From the NCBI GenBank assembly GCA_012032275.1, contig JAAURK010000007.1, positions 1 through 32,460 on the forward strand: a stretch of 32,460 bases of DNA, written 5' to 3'. Source of the stretch: Tabrizicola sp. GTDB lineage: Bacteria; Pseudomonadota; Alphaproteobacteria; Rhodobacterales; Rhodobacteraceae. The notes below the pieces were generated by a model. That model made no database searches. It was not told where the DNA came from and saw nothing but the letters and a program-made list of their open reading frames with translations. Position numbers and translations under genes: made by a program. Below are positions 9,603 through 20,675 of this stretch, in pieces. Numbering within the stretch: the stretch's first letter is position 1; every line of letters starts with the position of its first letter.

Positions 9603-11257
9603 CCCTCGTCGCGCCAGCGCATCGCAATGGGATAGCGGCGGTCAAGCCAGAATGCCTTTTGGGTCAGCCGCGTGCCGGGCGCCGATTGAAAGCGCTTGTA
9701 TTCGCTGATGTAAAGCAGGTGTTCGACCTTCTTGACCACCTCGCGGTCGAACCCCAGCGCCACCAGATCGGCGACTGACTGGTCCTTTTCCACCAACCCT
9801 TCGAGGATCGCGTCCAGCATCTCGTAGGGCGGCAGGCTGTCCTCGTCCTTCTGATCCGCGCGCAGCTCTGCCGATGGCGGCTTGGTGATCACCCGGTCGG
9901 GGATCACCCCTCCCGCGGGGCCTTTCATCCAGGGACGGTGGTTTTCGTTTCGCCAGCGGGCGGTCTGGAACATCCGGGTCTTGTACATGTCCTTGACCGG
10001 ATTGTAGCCGCCGTTCATGTCGCCGTAGATCGTGCAATAGCCGACCGCCATTTCCGATTTGTTGCCGGTGGTCAGCAGCATCTCGCCGAATTTGTTGGAG
10101 ATCGCCATCAGCATCACGCCGCGCAGCCTGCTCTGGATGTTCTCTTCCGGGATGCCCGGTTCGGTCCCGGCAAAGAGAGCCGACAGCGCGTCGCCCACCG
10201 CACCCTGCGCCCCGCTGATCGGCACCGTGTCCAGCCGGCAACCAAGATTGCGCGCCACGGCGCCTGCGTCCTCGAGCGATGCCTCCGAGGTGAATTCCGA
10301 CGGCAGCATGACGCAGCGCACATTCTCGGGCCCCAGTGCATCGGCGGCGATGGTCGCGACGATGGCGCTGTCGATGCCGCCGGAAAGGCCCAGCAGCGCT
10401 TTGCTGAACCCGGTTTTCCGCATGTAATCGGCCAGCGACATCACGCAGGCACGGTAGTCTGCCTCCCATACCACGGGGATTTCGGTGATCTCGCCCTGAT
10501 CGGCGCGCCAGCCGTCTGCCTCGCGGCGGAAGGTGACCATCACCAGCGCCTCGTCGAATTGCGGCAACTGCGCCATCAGCCGCCCGCCGGGGTTCAGCAC
10601 CATCGAGGATCCGTCGAAGACCTGATCGTCCTGCCCGCCCACCATGTTGAGATAGACCAGCGGCAGGCCGGTCTCGACGACCCGCGCCACCATCAGGTTC
10701 AGCCGCAGATTGGGCTTGCCCCGGTGATAGGGGCTGCCATTGGGGACCAGAAGGATCTCGGCGCCCGTTTCGGCCAGGGTCTCGGCCACATCCGGATGCC
10801 AGGCATCCTCGCAGATCGGCGTTCCGATCCGCACCCCGTTGACCACATAGGGCCCGTTCACATCGGCCGGAGAGAAGACGCGCTTTTCGTCAAAGACCGC
10901 GTCGTTCGGCAGGTGGTGCTTCAGCACCGTCGCGGTGATCCTGCCACCCTGGAGGATGTAATAGGCATTGTGAAGCCTGCCGTCACGCAGCGCCGGGCCG
11001 CCGATGCCCATGGCCGGTCCATCGGCACATGCCTTTGCCAGAATGTTCAGCGCCGCAATCGCGTCGGCGGCAAAGGCGGGTTTCAGGATCAGATCCTGGG
11101 TCTGGTAGCCGGTGATGAACATCTCGGTCAGCGCGACCATGTCGGCCCCCGCCTTGCGCGCCTCTTCCCAGGCATCCTTGGCCAGCGCTGCATTCGCGCG
11201 GATCGCGCCGAGCGTCGGGTTCAGTTGCGCCAGCATCAGGCGGAAGGTATCGGGCAT
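9599..11257 (-). CDS. nadE: Glutamine-dependent NAD+ synthase
   Basis: 552 aa; nitrilase-like amidase half (TEMFITGYQ, ICEDAWHPDVAE, NGSPYHRGK) plus PP-loop synthetase half (GLSGGIDSAIVATIAADALG, TGNKSEMAVGYCTIYGDMNGG). Confidence 0.97.
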   Translation of the reverse strand: MPDTFRLMLAQLNPTLGAIRANAALAKDAWEEARKAGADMVALTEMFITGYQTQDLILKPAFAADAIAALNILAKACADGPAMGIGGPALRDGRLHNAYYILQGGRITATVLKHHLPNDAVFDEKRVFSPADVNGPYVVNGVRIGTPICEDAWHPDVAETLAETGAEILLVPNGSPYHRGKPNLRLNLMVARVVETGLPLVYLNMVGGQDDQVFDGSSMVLNPGGRLMAQLPQFDEALVMVTFRREADGWRADQGEITEIPVVWEADYRACVMSLADYMRKTGFSKALLGLSGGIDSAIVATIAADALGPENVRCVMLPSEFTSEASLEDAGAVARNLGCRLDTVPISGAQGAVGDALSALFAGTEPGIPEENIQSRLRGVMLMAISNKFGEMLLTTGNKSEMAVGYCTIYGDMNGGYNPVKDMYKTRMFQTARWRNENHRPWMKGPAGGVIPDRVITKPPSAELRADQKDEDSLPPYEMLDAILEGLVEKDQSVADLVALGFDREVVKKVEHLLYISEYKRFQSAPGTRLTQKAFWLDRRYPIAMRWRDEG

Positions 11258-11392
11258 GGACCACTCCCATCGACATCGCGGTCGGTTCTAGCAGACTTCC
11301 GGCGAAGGGAAAGCCGCGATGCGGCGCAGCGCTTGTCAGTCCCGCGCCCTCCGCTTAGGCTTTGGCCGTTGCATTGCCCGGGAGTCGGTAGA

Positions 11393-12886
11393 ATGAGCCT
11401 TGTGAAAGCATCTGTGGTTGTCTGTGCCCTGACCGCATTTGCCATGCAGTCCCCGGCGGCGCTGGCTCAGGTCGAAGGCGAAGTGATCTCCAAGCAATAT
11501 GATGACGGCTCTGTCTACGAGGGCACCTTTCGCAACGGGCGCCAGCATGGAACAGGCACCTATACGCTGCCGAACGGGTTTGAATATACCGGCGAATGGG
11601 CGGATGGAGAGATCAGCGGCCAGGGCAAGGCGCGCTATCCCAACGGCCCGGTCTACGAAGGCCAGTTCGTCAAGGGCCTGCCAGAGGGGCAGGGCAAGGT
11701 CATCCGTGCGGATGGAAGCACGATGGAAGGCACCTGGGTCAAGGGGCAACTGACCGGCCCCGGCATCGCCCGCTATGCCAATGGCGTGGTCTATGAGGGC
11801 ACATTCACCAACGGCCAGCACGACGGCAAGGGCAAGATCACCGACCCGAGCGGCCGCGTCTATGACGGTGACTGGGTGATGGGCGCCAAGCAGGGGCAGG
11901 GCAAGATCGCCTATGCCGATGGCGCGACCTACGAGGGCGGCATGGTCAGCGGCATGCGCGAGGGGCAGGGAACGCTGATCCTGCCGAACGGGCTGACCTA
12001 TGTCGGGGCATGGGCGGCGGGCCAGCAGAACGGCGAGGGCAAGCTGACCCAGCCGAACGGCGATATTTACGAAGGCATGTTCGTCAATGGGATGCGCGAA
12101 GGCAAGGGCAAGCTGACCTATGCCAGCGGCGCTGTCTACGAGGGCGAATTCCTCAAGGACCGCCGCCATGGCCAGGGCATCTTCCGCTCGACCGACGGCT
12201 TCAGCTACGAGGGTTCCTGGGTAGAGGAACGGATGGAGGGAACCGGGTCGATCACCTATTCCGACGGGTCGGTCTATGTCGGCGCGATGAAGGGCGATCT
12301 GCCGGATGGCGAGGGTGCCATCACCTTTCCGGACGGAGCCACCTTTCAAGGCCCCTGGCAGCAGGGCATGATCTCGGGGCGCGGGACGGCGAGCTATGCC
12401 AATGGTCTGGCCTATGAGGGCGATTTCGTCCGCGCCCTGCCGGATGGCGTCGGGCTCATGACCTATCCCAACGGATATCGCTACAAGGGCGACTGGAAGG
12501 CCGGTCAGCGTGAAGGCGTGGCGACGGCGACCTATCCGGATGGCAGCGTCTACAAGGGCGGGTTCAAGGCCGGTCTGCGTCACGGCACGGGCGAGATGAA
12601 GATGGCCGACGGTTTCGTCTATGCCGGTGACTGGGTCGAAGGCCGGATGCAGGGGCAGGGTGTGGCCACCTATCCGACCGGCGATGTCTACGAGGGCGGC
12701 TTTGTCGAAGACCGGCGCGAAGGTCAGGGCACGGTGCGCTACGCCTCGGGCGAGGTGTCGTCCGGCATCTGGCGCAACAATGTGCTGACCGCGCCTGAAA
12801 CGCCACCCGATGCCCCCGCGACCGAGGGCGCGGGCGCGGAACCGGCGGAAGCGGCAGAACCGGCGGAACCTGCGCCGAATCCCTGA
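11393..12886 (+). CDS. Exported MORN-repeat protein (18 clear repeats plus one degenerate)
   Basis: Signal peptide MSLVKASVVVCALTAFAMQSPAALAQ; repeated ~23-aa units of type xxYEGxFxxGxxxGxGxxxxxDG. Confidence 0.95.
   Translation: MSLVKASVVVCALTAFAMQSPAALAQVEGEVISKQYDDGSVYEGTFRNGRQHGTGTYTLPNGFEYTGEWADGEISGQGKARYPNGPVYEGQFVKGLPEGQGKVIRADGSTMEGTWVKGQLTGPGIARYANGVVYEGTFTNGQHDGKGKITDPSGRVYDGDWVMGAKQGQGKIAYADGATYEGGMVSGMREGQGTLILPNGLTYVGAWAAGQQNGEGKLTQPNGDIYEGMFVNGMREGKGKLTYASGAVYEGEFLKDRRHGQGIFRSTDGFSYEGSWVEERMEGTGSITYSDGSVYVGAMKGDLPDGEGAITFPDGATFQGPWQQGMISGRGTASYANGLAYEGDFVRALPDGVGLMTYPNGYRYKGDWKAGQREGVATATYPDGSVYKGGFKAGLRHGTGEMKMADGFVYAGDWVEGRMQGQGVATYPTGDVYEGGFVEDRREGQGTVRYASGEVSSGIWRNNVLTAPETPPDAPATEGAGAEPAEAAEPAEPAPNP
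11498..12786 (+). repeat. Protein-level tandem repeat array (MORN units, ~69 bp each)
   Basis: Direct reading of the translation from YDDGSVYEGTF to EVSSGIWRNNV. Confidence 0.9.
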
Positions 12887-12902
12887 GACCCCGGCGCCGG
12901 GC

Positions 12903-13625
12903 TTAGCCGCGATCCGCCTCGGCTTTCCACGCGCAGTCTGCGGCACAGACCGCCCGGCCCCGGCGGATCGCTTCGGCGATCAGAGCCGGCACCGCGGGAT
13001 AGAGCCCGATCGGTGGCAGGATCCGCCCCCGAAATCCAGCCACCGCCAGCGCCTCGGGTATGTCCGCCGTCACATGTCCGCCTGCCGCTGCAAAGAACGG
13101 CAGGCAGATCGCCTCCGTGCCAAAGCCGGTCATCTCGCTCAGCCTGGGGGGCTGGTCGATGAAGGCCGCCTCGACCCGGGCAATCCCCGTCTCGGCAGCG
13201 ATGCGGCGGGCCACATGTGCCGCGATATCCGATGGAACCCGCGACTTGAAAGACCCATGCGCGGCAAGGATCAGCCCGGCGCCGCGCGGCACTTCTGCCG
13301 CGATGGCCACGGCGAGGTCATGCAGGGCCGGATCGCAGCCGAACGGCTCCAGGATGCGCCAGCCCGTCAGCGCCGCCTCGTGCAGCCGACGGGGGATCTG
13401 CACCCGGGTGAACCAGCCCCCGGCCATGAACATCGGGAAGATCACGCCCGGCGCCATCGCCCCGGCCATCGCCTCCAGCCCGCCGTCTTCGGCCAGCGTC
13501 ACCGACCGAAGCTGCCAGTCCGGCAGAAGACCGGCGACCTTTGCGCCCAGCTGCCGAAGCTCTGCCGCCGCGGGGCCGGGATCGGAAGGCTGGCCATGGG
13601 CAATGATGAGGGCGGTCCGGGTCAT
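12903..13625 (-). CDS. CbiX/SirB-like sirohydrochlorin chelatase family protein
   Basis: MTRTALIIAHGQPSDPGPA start; internal second half GLILAAHGSFKSR...FIDQPPRLSEM; duplicated CbiX-like architecture. Confidence 0.8.
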   Translation of the reverse strand: MTRTALIIAHGQPSDPGPAAAELRQLGAKVAGLLPDWQLRSVTLAEDGGLEAMAGAMAPGVIFPMFMAGGWFTRVQIPRRLHEAALTGWRILEPFGCDPALHDLAVAIAAEVPRGAGLILAAHGSFKSRVPSDIAAHVARRIAAETGIARVEAAFIDQPPRLSEMTGFGTEAICLPFFAAAGGHVTADIPEALAVAGFRGRILPPIGLYPAVPALIAEAIRRGRAVCAADCAWKAEADRG

Positions 13626-13682
13626 GAGGGCAAGGTCGGCTCAGCGGATACCGGGGTCAAGCCCCTGTCGCGCCACGCCGCG

Positions 13683-14360
13683 TCATTCATCGCCTGGAAC
13701 GCCATAGGCGGGCGCGGCCCCGGGATTTTCGGCGCGCTGGACATAGGCCTCCATCTGCGGGGAATAGATCTCCCAGATCCGGGCGAGGGTTTCGATCGGG
13801 CGCGCATCTTCGGCCCAGTCGCAGCGCAGATCGGCGACCGGCCAGGAGAGGCGGTCCACCATCAAGAGCCCGGCCGAATGTACCGGCCCTGCCTCTCCTC
13901 CCGCATCGCGCCCGGCCAGCAGGGCGGCCATCAGCCTCTCACCCAGCGCAGCCGTCGAGGCCTCGAACGCCGCGACCATCGCTCCGGGCACATCGGGCGA
14001 GGCGAGAAGATTGCCCGCCGCGATCACGCCTGGACCCTGCGCAACTCCCCAGACGCCAAGCGTATGCGAGCCGGAATGGATCGCGGTTCCACCCATGGCA
14101 TCCACCGCCAGAAGCTGGCGATAGGCGATCTGCGGCGTCCGCTCCATGATCCCGGCCATTGCCATCCCGGCGCTTTGCCCGGCCTCCAGCAGATCTAGAA
14201 GCTGCGGGCCAAGCGCGGGGTCGGTGATGTTTTGCGAAGCCACCACCCCGACCCCGGCGCGCGCATGGGCGCAGCGCGCGGCCACCGCGGGGGAGGAGGA
14301 ACAGATCACCATCCCGAAGGCTCCGGTGTGCGGGCAACGGGCGAGGAGAGAGAATGTCAT
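13683..14360 (-). CDS. DUF1028 domain-containing protein
   Basis: MTFSLLARCPHTGAFGMVICSSSPAVAARCAHARAGVGVVASQNITDPALGPQLLDLL is the characteristic DUF1028 N-terminus. Confidence 0.9.
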   Translation of the reverse strand: MTFSLLARCPHTGAFGMVICSSSPAVAARCAHARAGVGVVASQNITDPALGPQLLDLLEAGQSAGMAMAGIMERTPQIAYRQLLAVDAMGGTAIHSGSHTLGVWGVAQGPGVIAAGNLLASPDVPGAMVAAFEASTAALGERLMAALLAGRDAGGEAGPVHSAGLLMVDRLSWPVADLRCDWAEDARPIETLARIWEIYSPQMEAYVQRAENPGAAPAYGVPGDE

Positions 14361-14557
14361 GCGGCACCGTCCTCGGATTGCGCCGGGCCGCCTGCTGTCC
14401 GCTCTCCCCCGCGGGGGAGCGATACGGATGGGCAGGGCGGATCAGACCGGCTGACGCCGATCATCGCCGATCGGGGCAGCGGTTTCCAGCAGGATCGGGG
14501 CCTGCGGCTTGCGCCCTGGCCGCGGCCGTGGAACGCGGTCGACACCCCGCACCGGCG

Positions 14558-16012
<1,455 letters not shown>

Positions 16013-16120
16013 GATGCCCTCGCTCGTTCCGGTTGCCCCATATAGGACGATGCCACCGCTCCTGAAACCCCCTGTCGCGGCGTTGTGACGTGGCCGGCCG
16101 AAGCGATCCCCTGAATTTTC

Positions 16121-16149
16121 TTGCGCAATATTGAAATATTATTGCGCAA
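16121..16149. promoter_or_regulatory. Perfect inverted repeat TTGCGCAATA-N9-TATTGCGCAA between trxB and the Lrp gene; candidate Lrp/AsnC operator
   Basis: TTGCGCAATA TTGAAATAT TATTGCGCAA; 10-bp arms fully complementary; AT-rich core containing AATATT-GA-AATATT. Confidence 0.65.
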
Positions 16150-16189
16150 ACAGCCCCGCAAGACTACACAAATGAAAACGGAGGGACAG

Positions 16190-16690
16190 ATGCCCGGACA
16201 CAAGCTCGACCCGATCGACCGCCAGATCCTTGCCGAGCTTCAGGCGGACGGTCGGATGACGAATGTCGAGCTTGCAAGCCGCGTCGGCATTTCGGCACCG
16301 CCTTGCCTGCGCCGGGTGCGGACGCTGGAGGAGGCGGGTTACATCAAGGGGTATCACGCCGATATCAATGCGCGCGAACTCGGCTTCGAGGTTCAGGTCT
16401 TCGCCATGGTACGGCTGAACAGTCAGGCAGAGGCCGATCTTTCGGCTTTCGAGGCGCGGTGCCGGGCCTGGCCGCTGGTTCGCGAATGCCACATGCTGAA
16501 CGGCGAGATCGATTTCATCCTGAAATGCGTGGCGCCGGATCTTTCAAGCTTTCAAAGCTTTCTGACTGAGCAGCTTCTGAAGGCCGATCACGTGGCCAAT
16601 GTGAAGACCAGCCTGGTCATCCGCTGCGCCAAGGACGACCCCGGCCTGCCGTTCGATGTGCTTGAGGCGCGGCTGTCGCGGTCTGCCTGA
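16190..16690 (+). CDS. Lrp/AsnC family transcriptional regulator
   Basis: LDPIDRQILAELQADGRMTNVELASRVGISAPPCLRRVRTLEEAGYIKGYHADIN; RBS GGAGGG upstream of ATG 16190. Longer upstream starts would overlap the 16121-16149 dyad. Confidence 0.95.
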   Translation: MPGHKLDPIDRQILAELQADGRMTNVELASRVGISAPPCLRRVRTLEEAGYIKGYHADINARELGFEVQVFAMVRLNSQAEADLSAFEARCRAWPLVRECHMLNGEIDFILKCVAPDLSSFQSFLTEQLLKADHVANVKTSLVIRCAKDDPGLPFDVLEARLSRSA

Positions 16691-16697
16691 CGGGGCC

Positions 16698-16883
16698 TCA
16701 GCCTGCCGCCCGGGCCTGCAGGGGGGTCTGGCTGTCAATAATGGCATTCGGTGTCTTTGTGTCCGATGCGATCGGTGCCACGCGAATGCGCTCGCGGCCT
16801 TGTCTCGTGACAGGCGGCAGCTCCGAAGCTGTCGCGATGGCAGACTTAAGCCAGCGACGCTTGGTCTGAAACTCGATAATCAT
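16698..16883 (-). CDS. Small hypothetical protein (61 aa)
   Basis: MIIEFQTKRRWLKSAIATASELPPVTRQGRERIRVAPIASDTKTPNAIIDSQTPLQARAAG, with GAAGGGAG RBS before ATG. Confidence 0.5.
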   Translation of the reverse strand: MIIEFQTKRRWLKSAIATASELPPVTRQGRERIRVAPIASDTKTPNAIIDSQTPLQARAAG

Positions 16884-17003
16884 TGCACTCTCCCTTCGCT
16901 GCGCCGTCACGATGGTTTGAACATCGCCCCCGATTGCGGCGCCCGTTGGGCCAAGTGTGGCTGCAATCAGTACATTTTCTGGAACCTGGCCAGATCGCGC
17001 CCG

Positions 17004-17753
17004 CTAAAGCCGGATGGCCGAGATCAGCCTGCCGTAATCGGCTTCGCCCGCATGGGTCGTGCGGCGGTAGGAGTAGAACCTGCGGGCGTCGAGATAGGTG
17101 CAATGCCCGGTCCATTCCGCTGCCCCGACACCCGCCTCGCGCAGCCGGTGCAGACCGAAAGCTGGCAGGTCGAAGAGGAGGCGGTCGCCCTTGCCTTGGG
17201 TGAAGAACCGGCTGTAGCCGCGATCTTCGACGACGAAGGTCTCGAACAGCTCCGGCCCGACCTCATAGGCGACCTGGCTGATCGTTGGCCCGATCACGGC
17301 AGAGATATCGGCCCGCCGCGCGCCAAGCGCTTCCATCGCGTCAACCGTCGCCTCCAGAATCCCGTTCAGCGCGCCGCGCCAGCCGGCATGGGCGGCGCCG
17401 ATCACCGCTGCCTTCGGATCGCTGAACAGCACCGGCTGGCAATCGGCGGTCAGAACGCCAAGCAGCAGGCCCGGCGTCGCCGTCACCAGCGCATCCGCCT
17501 TCGGCCTTTCGGCCAGCGGTGCGGAAACGCTGATCGCGGTTGCCGAATGCACCTGGTCGACGGTGACCAGTTCTGCCACGGTCAGACCCATCGCCTCGGC
17601 CATGCGGCCGCGGTTGATGGCGACGATCTCGGTCAGGTCAGAAGAGCCGGTGCCGCAGTTCAGCCCCTCGAATACTCCCGAGGACGCGCCGCCCTTGCGG
17701 GTGAAGAACCCGTGCCGGGGTCCGATGGCGGGCGATGTGATGATCTCAAGCAT
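17004..17753 (-). CDS. pgeF: Peptidoglycan editing factor / multicopper polyphenol oxidase family (YfiH/PgeF, laccase domain)
   Basis: HGFFTRKGGASSGVFEGLNCG, VTVDQVHSA, LTADCQPVLF, GAAHAGWRGALNGI motifs. Confidence 0.95.
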   Translation of the reverse strand: MLEIITSPAIGPRHGFFTRKGGASSGVFEGLNCGTGSSDLTEIVAINRGRMAEAMGLTVAELVTVDQVHSATAISVSAPLAERPKADALVTATPGLLLGVLTADCQPVLFSDPKAAVIGAAHAGWRGALNGILEATVDAMEALGARRADISAVIGPTISQVAYEVGPELFETFVVEDRGYSRFFTQGKGDRLLFDLPAFGLHRLREAGVGAAEWTGHCTYLDARRFYSYRRTTHAGEADYGRLISAIRL

Positions 17754-18812
17754 GTGCGGGATCGAAACCGGGTGGGGCAGCGGTGCCGGGGGCGTGAAAG
17801 GCGATGGCTTTGAACAGCGAACCCATTTCTGACGGATGGGTCAAGCGGCGATATGCGGCGAGGTGACTTTCCAGCGCCGCACCCTGCAATCCCCGGGCCA
17901 GCCTCTCGGCGCGCGCGTCGATCCCCAGCCGTCCAAGCAGCCGGCCCTGATCGGTGAGGCCGGTGCGGGGCAGCGCCATCGCCATGGCCAGCGCTTCGAA
18001 ATCCACATGCGCGGTCAGATCGGCCTCGCCGGGCTTGCGAGCGGGTCGTCGGGCCGATGGCGGCGCAGCGCCTGCAGCGTGTCCCCCTTTGACCGCCAGC
18101 CGCCATAATCCACCACCAGCGCCGCGCCGCCCCGGGCTGCAATCAGCCGGGCGATCGTCGCGGCGATGGCGGGAATCGCGGGGCAAAGCTCCACCACATT
18201 GCCTGGCGGATCATCGGCAAAGCGAGGGTCGGGTGCCGCGGGCAGCGGGGCGGAAAGCCCGAACACCAGCCCTTGGTCGCGATGCCCGACCCGCCGCTCG
18301 TGCCAGCCATCCGGCTGCCGGTGAAACTGCCGGATCGGAAGCGCGTCAAAGAATTCGTTCGCGATCAGAAACAGGGGCTGGTCGGGCAGATCGGCGACCG
18401 AATCGCCCCAGTGTGGCTGATGATGTGCAAGCCTTTTCGCCTGAACCGCGCGGAGGGCGGGCGAGGCTTCGACGAGAATCAGGCAGGCGGCCTGATGAAA
18501 GCCGGGCACGGCCTTCGTCGCGCGCATGAGATCGGCCATCAGCGTGCCCCGGCCCGGCCCAAGCTCGGCCAGAGTGAAGGGTGCGGGCGATCCCTGATCA
18601 AGCCAGCACTGCGCCAACACCAGGCCCAGCACCTCTCCGAACATCTGGCTGATCTCGGGTGCGGTGGTGAAATCGCCGTCGACGCCAAGGGGATCGCGGG
18701 TGGCGTAATAGCCGTGATCCGGATGCAGCAGGCATTCGGCCATGTAGTCGGCGACCGTCATCGGCCCGGTGGCAGCGATCCGGCGCAGAAGAATTTCGGC
18801 CAGCGCCGTCAT
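17746..18812 (-). CDS. SAM-dependent methyltransferase, MidA/NDUFAF7 family (DUF185); frame break near 18030-18036
   Basis: [65 protein letters not shown]; continues in another frame as [18 protein letters not shown]...[20 protein letters not shown] overlap with lgt stop. Confidence 0.88.
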
Positions 18813-19679
18813 CTTCGCCGGGTGCCGAACAGGAACCAGAGCCCGACGAGGATCATCGGCAAGGACAGCGCCTGTCCCATGGTCAGCCCCCAGCCCTCGA
18901 TCTGGAAGGCAAGGCCGAGAGGATTGCCCTCGCTGACAAATTGTGCATCCGGCTGACGGAAGAATTCCACCACGAACCGCGCGGTCCCGTAGCCTGCGAC
19001 GAAAACCCCCAGAAGCCGCCCCGGATGCCGGAACCAGCCTCGCCGCCAGCCCAGCCACAGGAGGGCCGCGCCAAGGATCAGCCCCTCCATCGCGGCCTCG
19101 TACACCTGGCTTGGATGGCGGGCACAAAGCCCCTCGACCCCGGGGCAGTCTTGCGCCGCCCCGCCCGGAAAGATCACGCCCCAAGGCAGATCCGTCGGCC
19201 GACCCCAAAGTTCGGCATTGACGAAAATTGGCGATGCGGCCAAGAAAGATGCCGGGGGGTGCGGCGACCGCCATCAGATCGGCCGCCTGCAGCAACGGGA
19301 TCTTCTCGCGCCGGCAGAAGATCAGCCCCGCCACGACCACCCCAGTCAGGCCGCCGTGAAACGACATGCCGCCGTCCCAAAGCCGCACCACCTGAAGCGG
19401 ATCGTCGGCAAGCATGCCGGGATCGTAGAAGATCACATAGCCGAGACGCCCGCCAAGGATCACGCCGAAGATCACCCAGGTCAGCAGCCGCTCCGCCTGT
19501 TCAGCCGTCATCGGGGCGGGGCCTTCCCAAAGCCCCGGCGTCCGGACCGCACGGGTGACCAGCCGCCACCCGACGATCAGCCCGACGATATAGGCCAGCG
19601 CATACCAGCGCAGCGCGAAGGTGATGCCCCAAAGCTCGACATCGAAGATCACGGGCGAGATATCGGGAAAGGGGATCAT
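18809..19679 (-). CDS. lgt: Prolipoprotein diacylglyceryl transferase (frame break near 19224-19228)
   Basis: [40 protein letters not shown] / [42 protein letters not shown]; the two halves are in different frames at AATTTTCGTC. Confidence 0.94.
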
Positions 19680-19814
19680 GCGGCGGCTTCCAGCAGGGTT
19701 ACCCGCTTGTCGCGGGCGCCCCCGGCATTGTCAACCGCGGCAGCGCAAGGCCGCTTGGCCTTGTGAAAACCCGGCCATCCGCCCATATTGGCACAAAGGA
19801 TGAAGGATCGGGTC

Positions 19815-20072
19815 ATGCAGACACGCAACAAGTTTTTCGACGACATGAGCCAGCTCATGACCAATGCGATGGGCGTGGCCCAGGGTGCCAAGACCGAGGC
19901 GGAGACCGCTTTCAAGGGCTTTGTCGACCGCTGGATGGCCGACCGCGATTTCGTGACGCGCGAGGAATTCGAGGCGGCCCGTGCCATGGCCCAGAAAGCG
20001 CGCGAAGAGAATGCAGCGCTTGAGGCGCGGATTGCGGCGCTGGAAGCGGAACTGCCCAGGAAAAAGCGCTGA
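19815..20072 (+). CDS. BMFP domain protein (UbiK-like accessory factor)
   Basis: MQTRNKFFDDMSQLMTNAMGVAQGAKTEAETAFKGFVDRWMADRDFVTREEFEAARAMAQKAREENAALEARIAALE; short coiled coil. Confidence 0.85.
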   Translation: MQTRNKFFDDMSQLMTNAMGVAQGAKTEAETAFKGFVDRWMADRDFVTREEFEAARAMAQKAREENAALEARIAALEAELPRKKR

Positions 20073-20165
20073 GGCGCAGGGCTGCACGCCTGATGTGCGC
20101 CAACGCCCGTTTGTGCCGGGCTGTTTCGCGACTAATTCTGCGTGATCACAACCACGAGACACGCC

Positions 20166-20645
20166 ATGAGCATCCATCCCGAAACCCGTGTGGGTCACGT
20201 CCATCTGAAAGTCGCCGATCTTGACCGCGCGATCGCCTTCTACTCCGGTCTCCTCGGCTTTGAGGTGACACAGCGCTACGGGTCGCAGGCGGCTTTCCTG
20301 TCGGCGGGCGGCTATCACCATCACATCGGCCTCAATACCTGGGAAAGCCGTGGCGGAACGCCGCCGCCACCCGGCCATACCGGACTTTACCACTCGGCCT
20401 TCGTGTTTGCGGACCGCAAGGCGCTGGCAGAGGCGTTGAAGCGGCTGGTCGATGCCGGCTGGCCGCTGGAGGGCGCGGCGGATCACGGCGTCTCCGAGGC
20501 AGTCTATCTCAGCGATCCGGATGGCAACGGGGTGGAACTTTACCGCGACAAGCCCGAGGCTGACTGGCCGCGGAAGCCGGACGGCGGGCTGGCCATGGTC
20601 AATGCGCGGCTGGATGTTGCAGCGCTGATCGCCGAAGCGGGCTGA
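20166..20645 (+). CDS. VOC family protein (glyoxalase/extradiol dioxygenase fold)
   Basis: VGHVHLKVADLDRAIAFYSGLLGFEVTQRYG, YHHHIGLNTW, SDPDGNGVELYRDKP. Confidence 0.92.
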   Translation: MSIHPETRVGHVHLKVADLDRAIAFYSGLLGFEVTQRYGSQAAFLSAGGYHHHIGLNTWESRGGTPPPPGHTGLYHSAFVFADRKALAEALKRLVDAGWPLEGAADHGVSEAVYLSDPDGNGVELYRDKPEADWPRKPDGGLAMVNARLDVAALIAEAG

Positions 20646-20675
20646 GCCCGAGGCGGCGGCAACGGGGCCGGCGGC

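Noticed and set aside
9938-11392. N-terminal ~485 aa of the 982-aa plus ORF
   Set aside because: Antisense to nadE; the real gene starts at ATG 11393 with a signal peptide.
11336-12946. 536-aa minus-strand ORF across the MORN gene
   Set aside because: Its apparent repeats (PVGIG, AIGIG) are the antisense reading of the MORN repeats.
18015-19679. 554-aa apparent Lgt-methyltransferase fusion
   Set aside because: Created by an extra T in lgt (AATTTTCGTC); real genes overlap by ATGA at 18809-18812.
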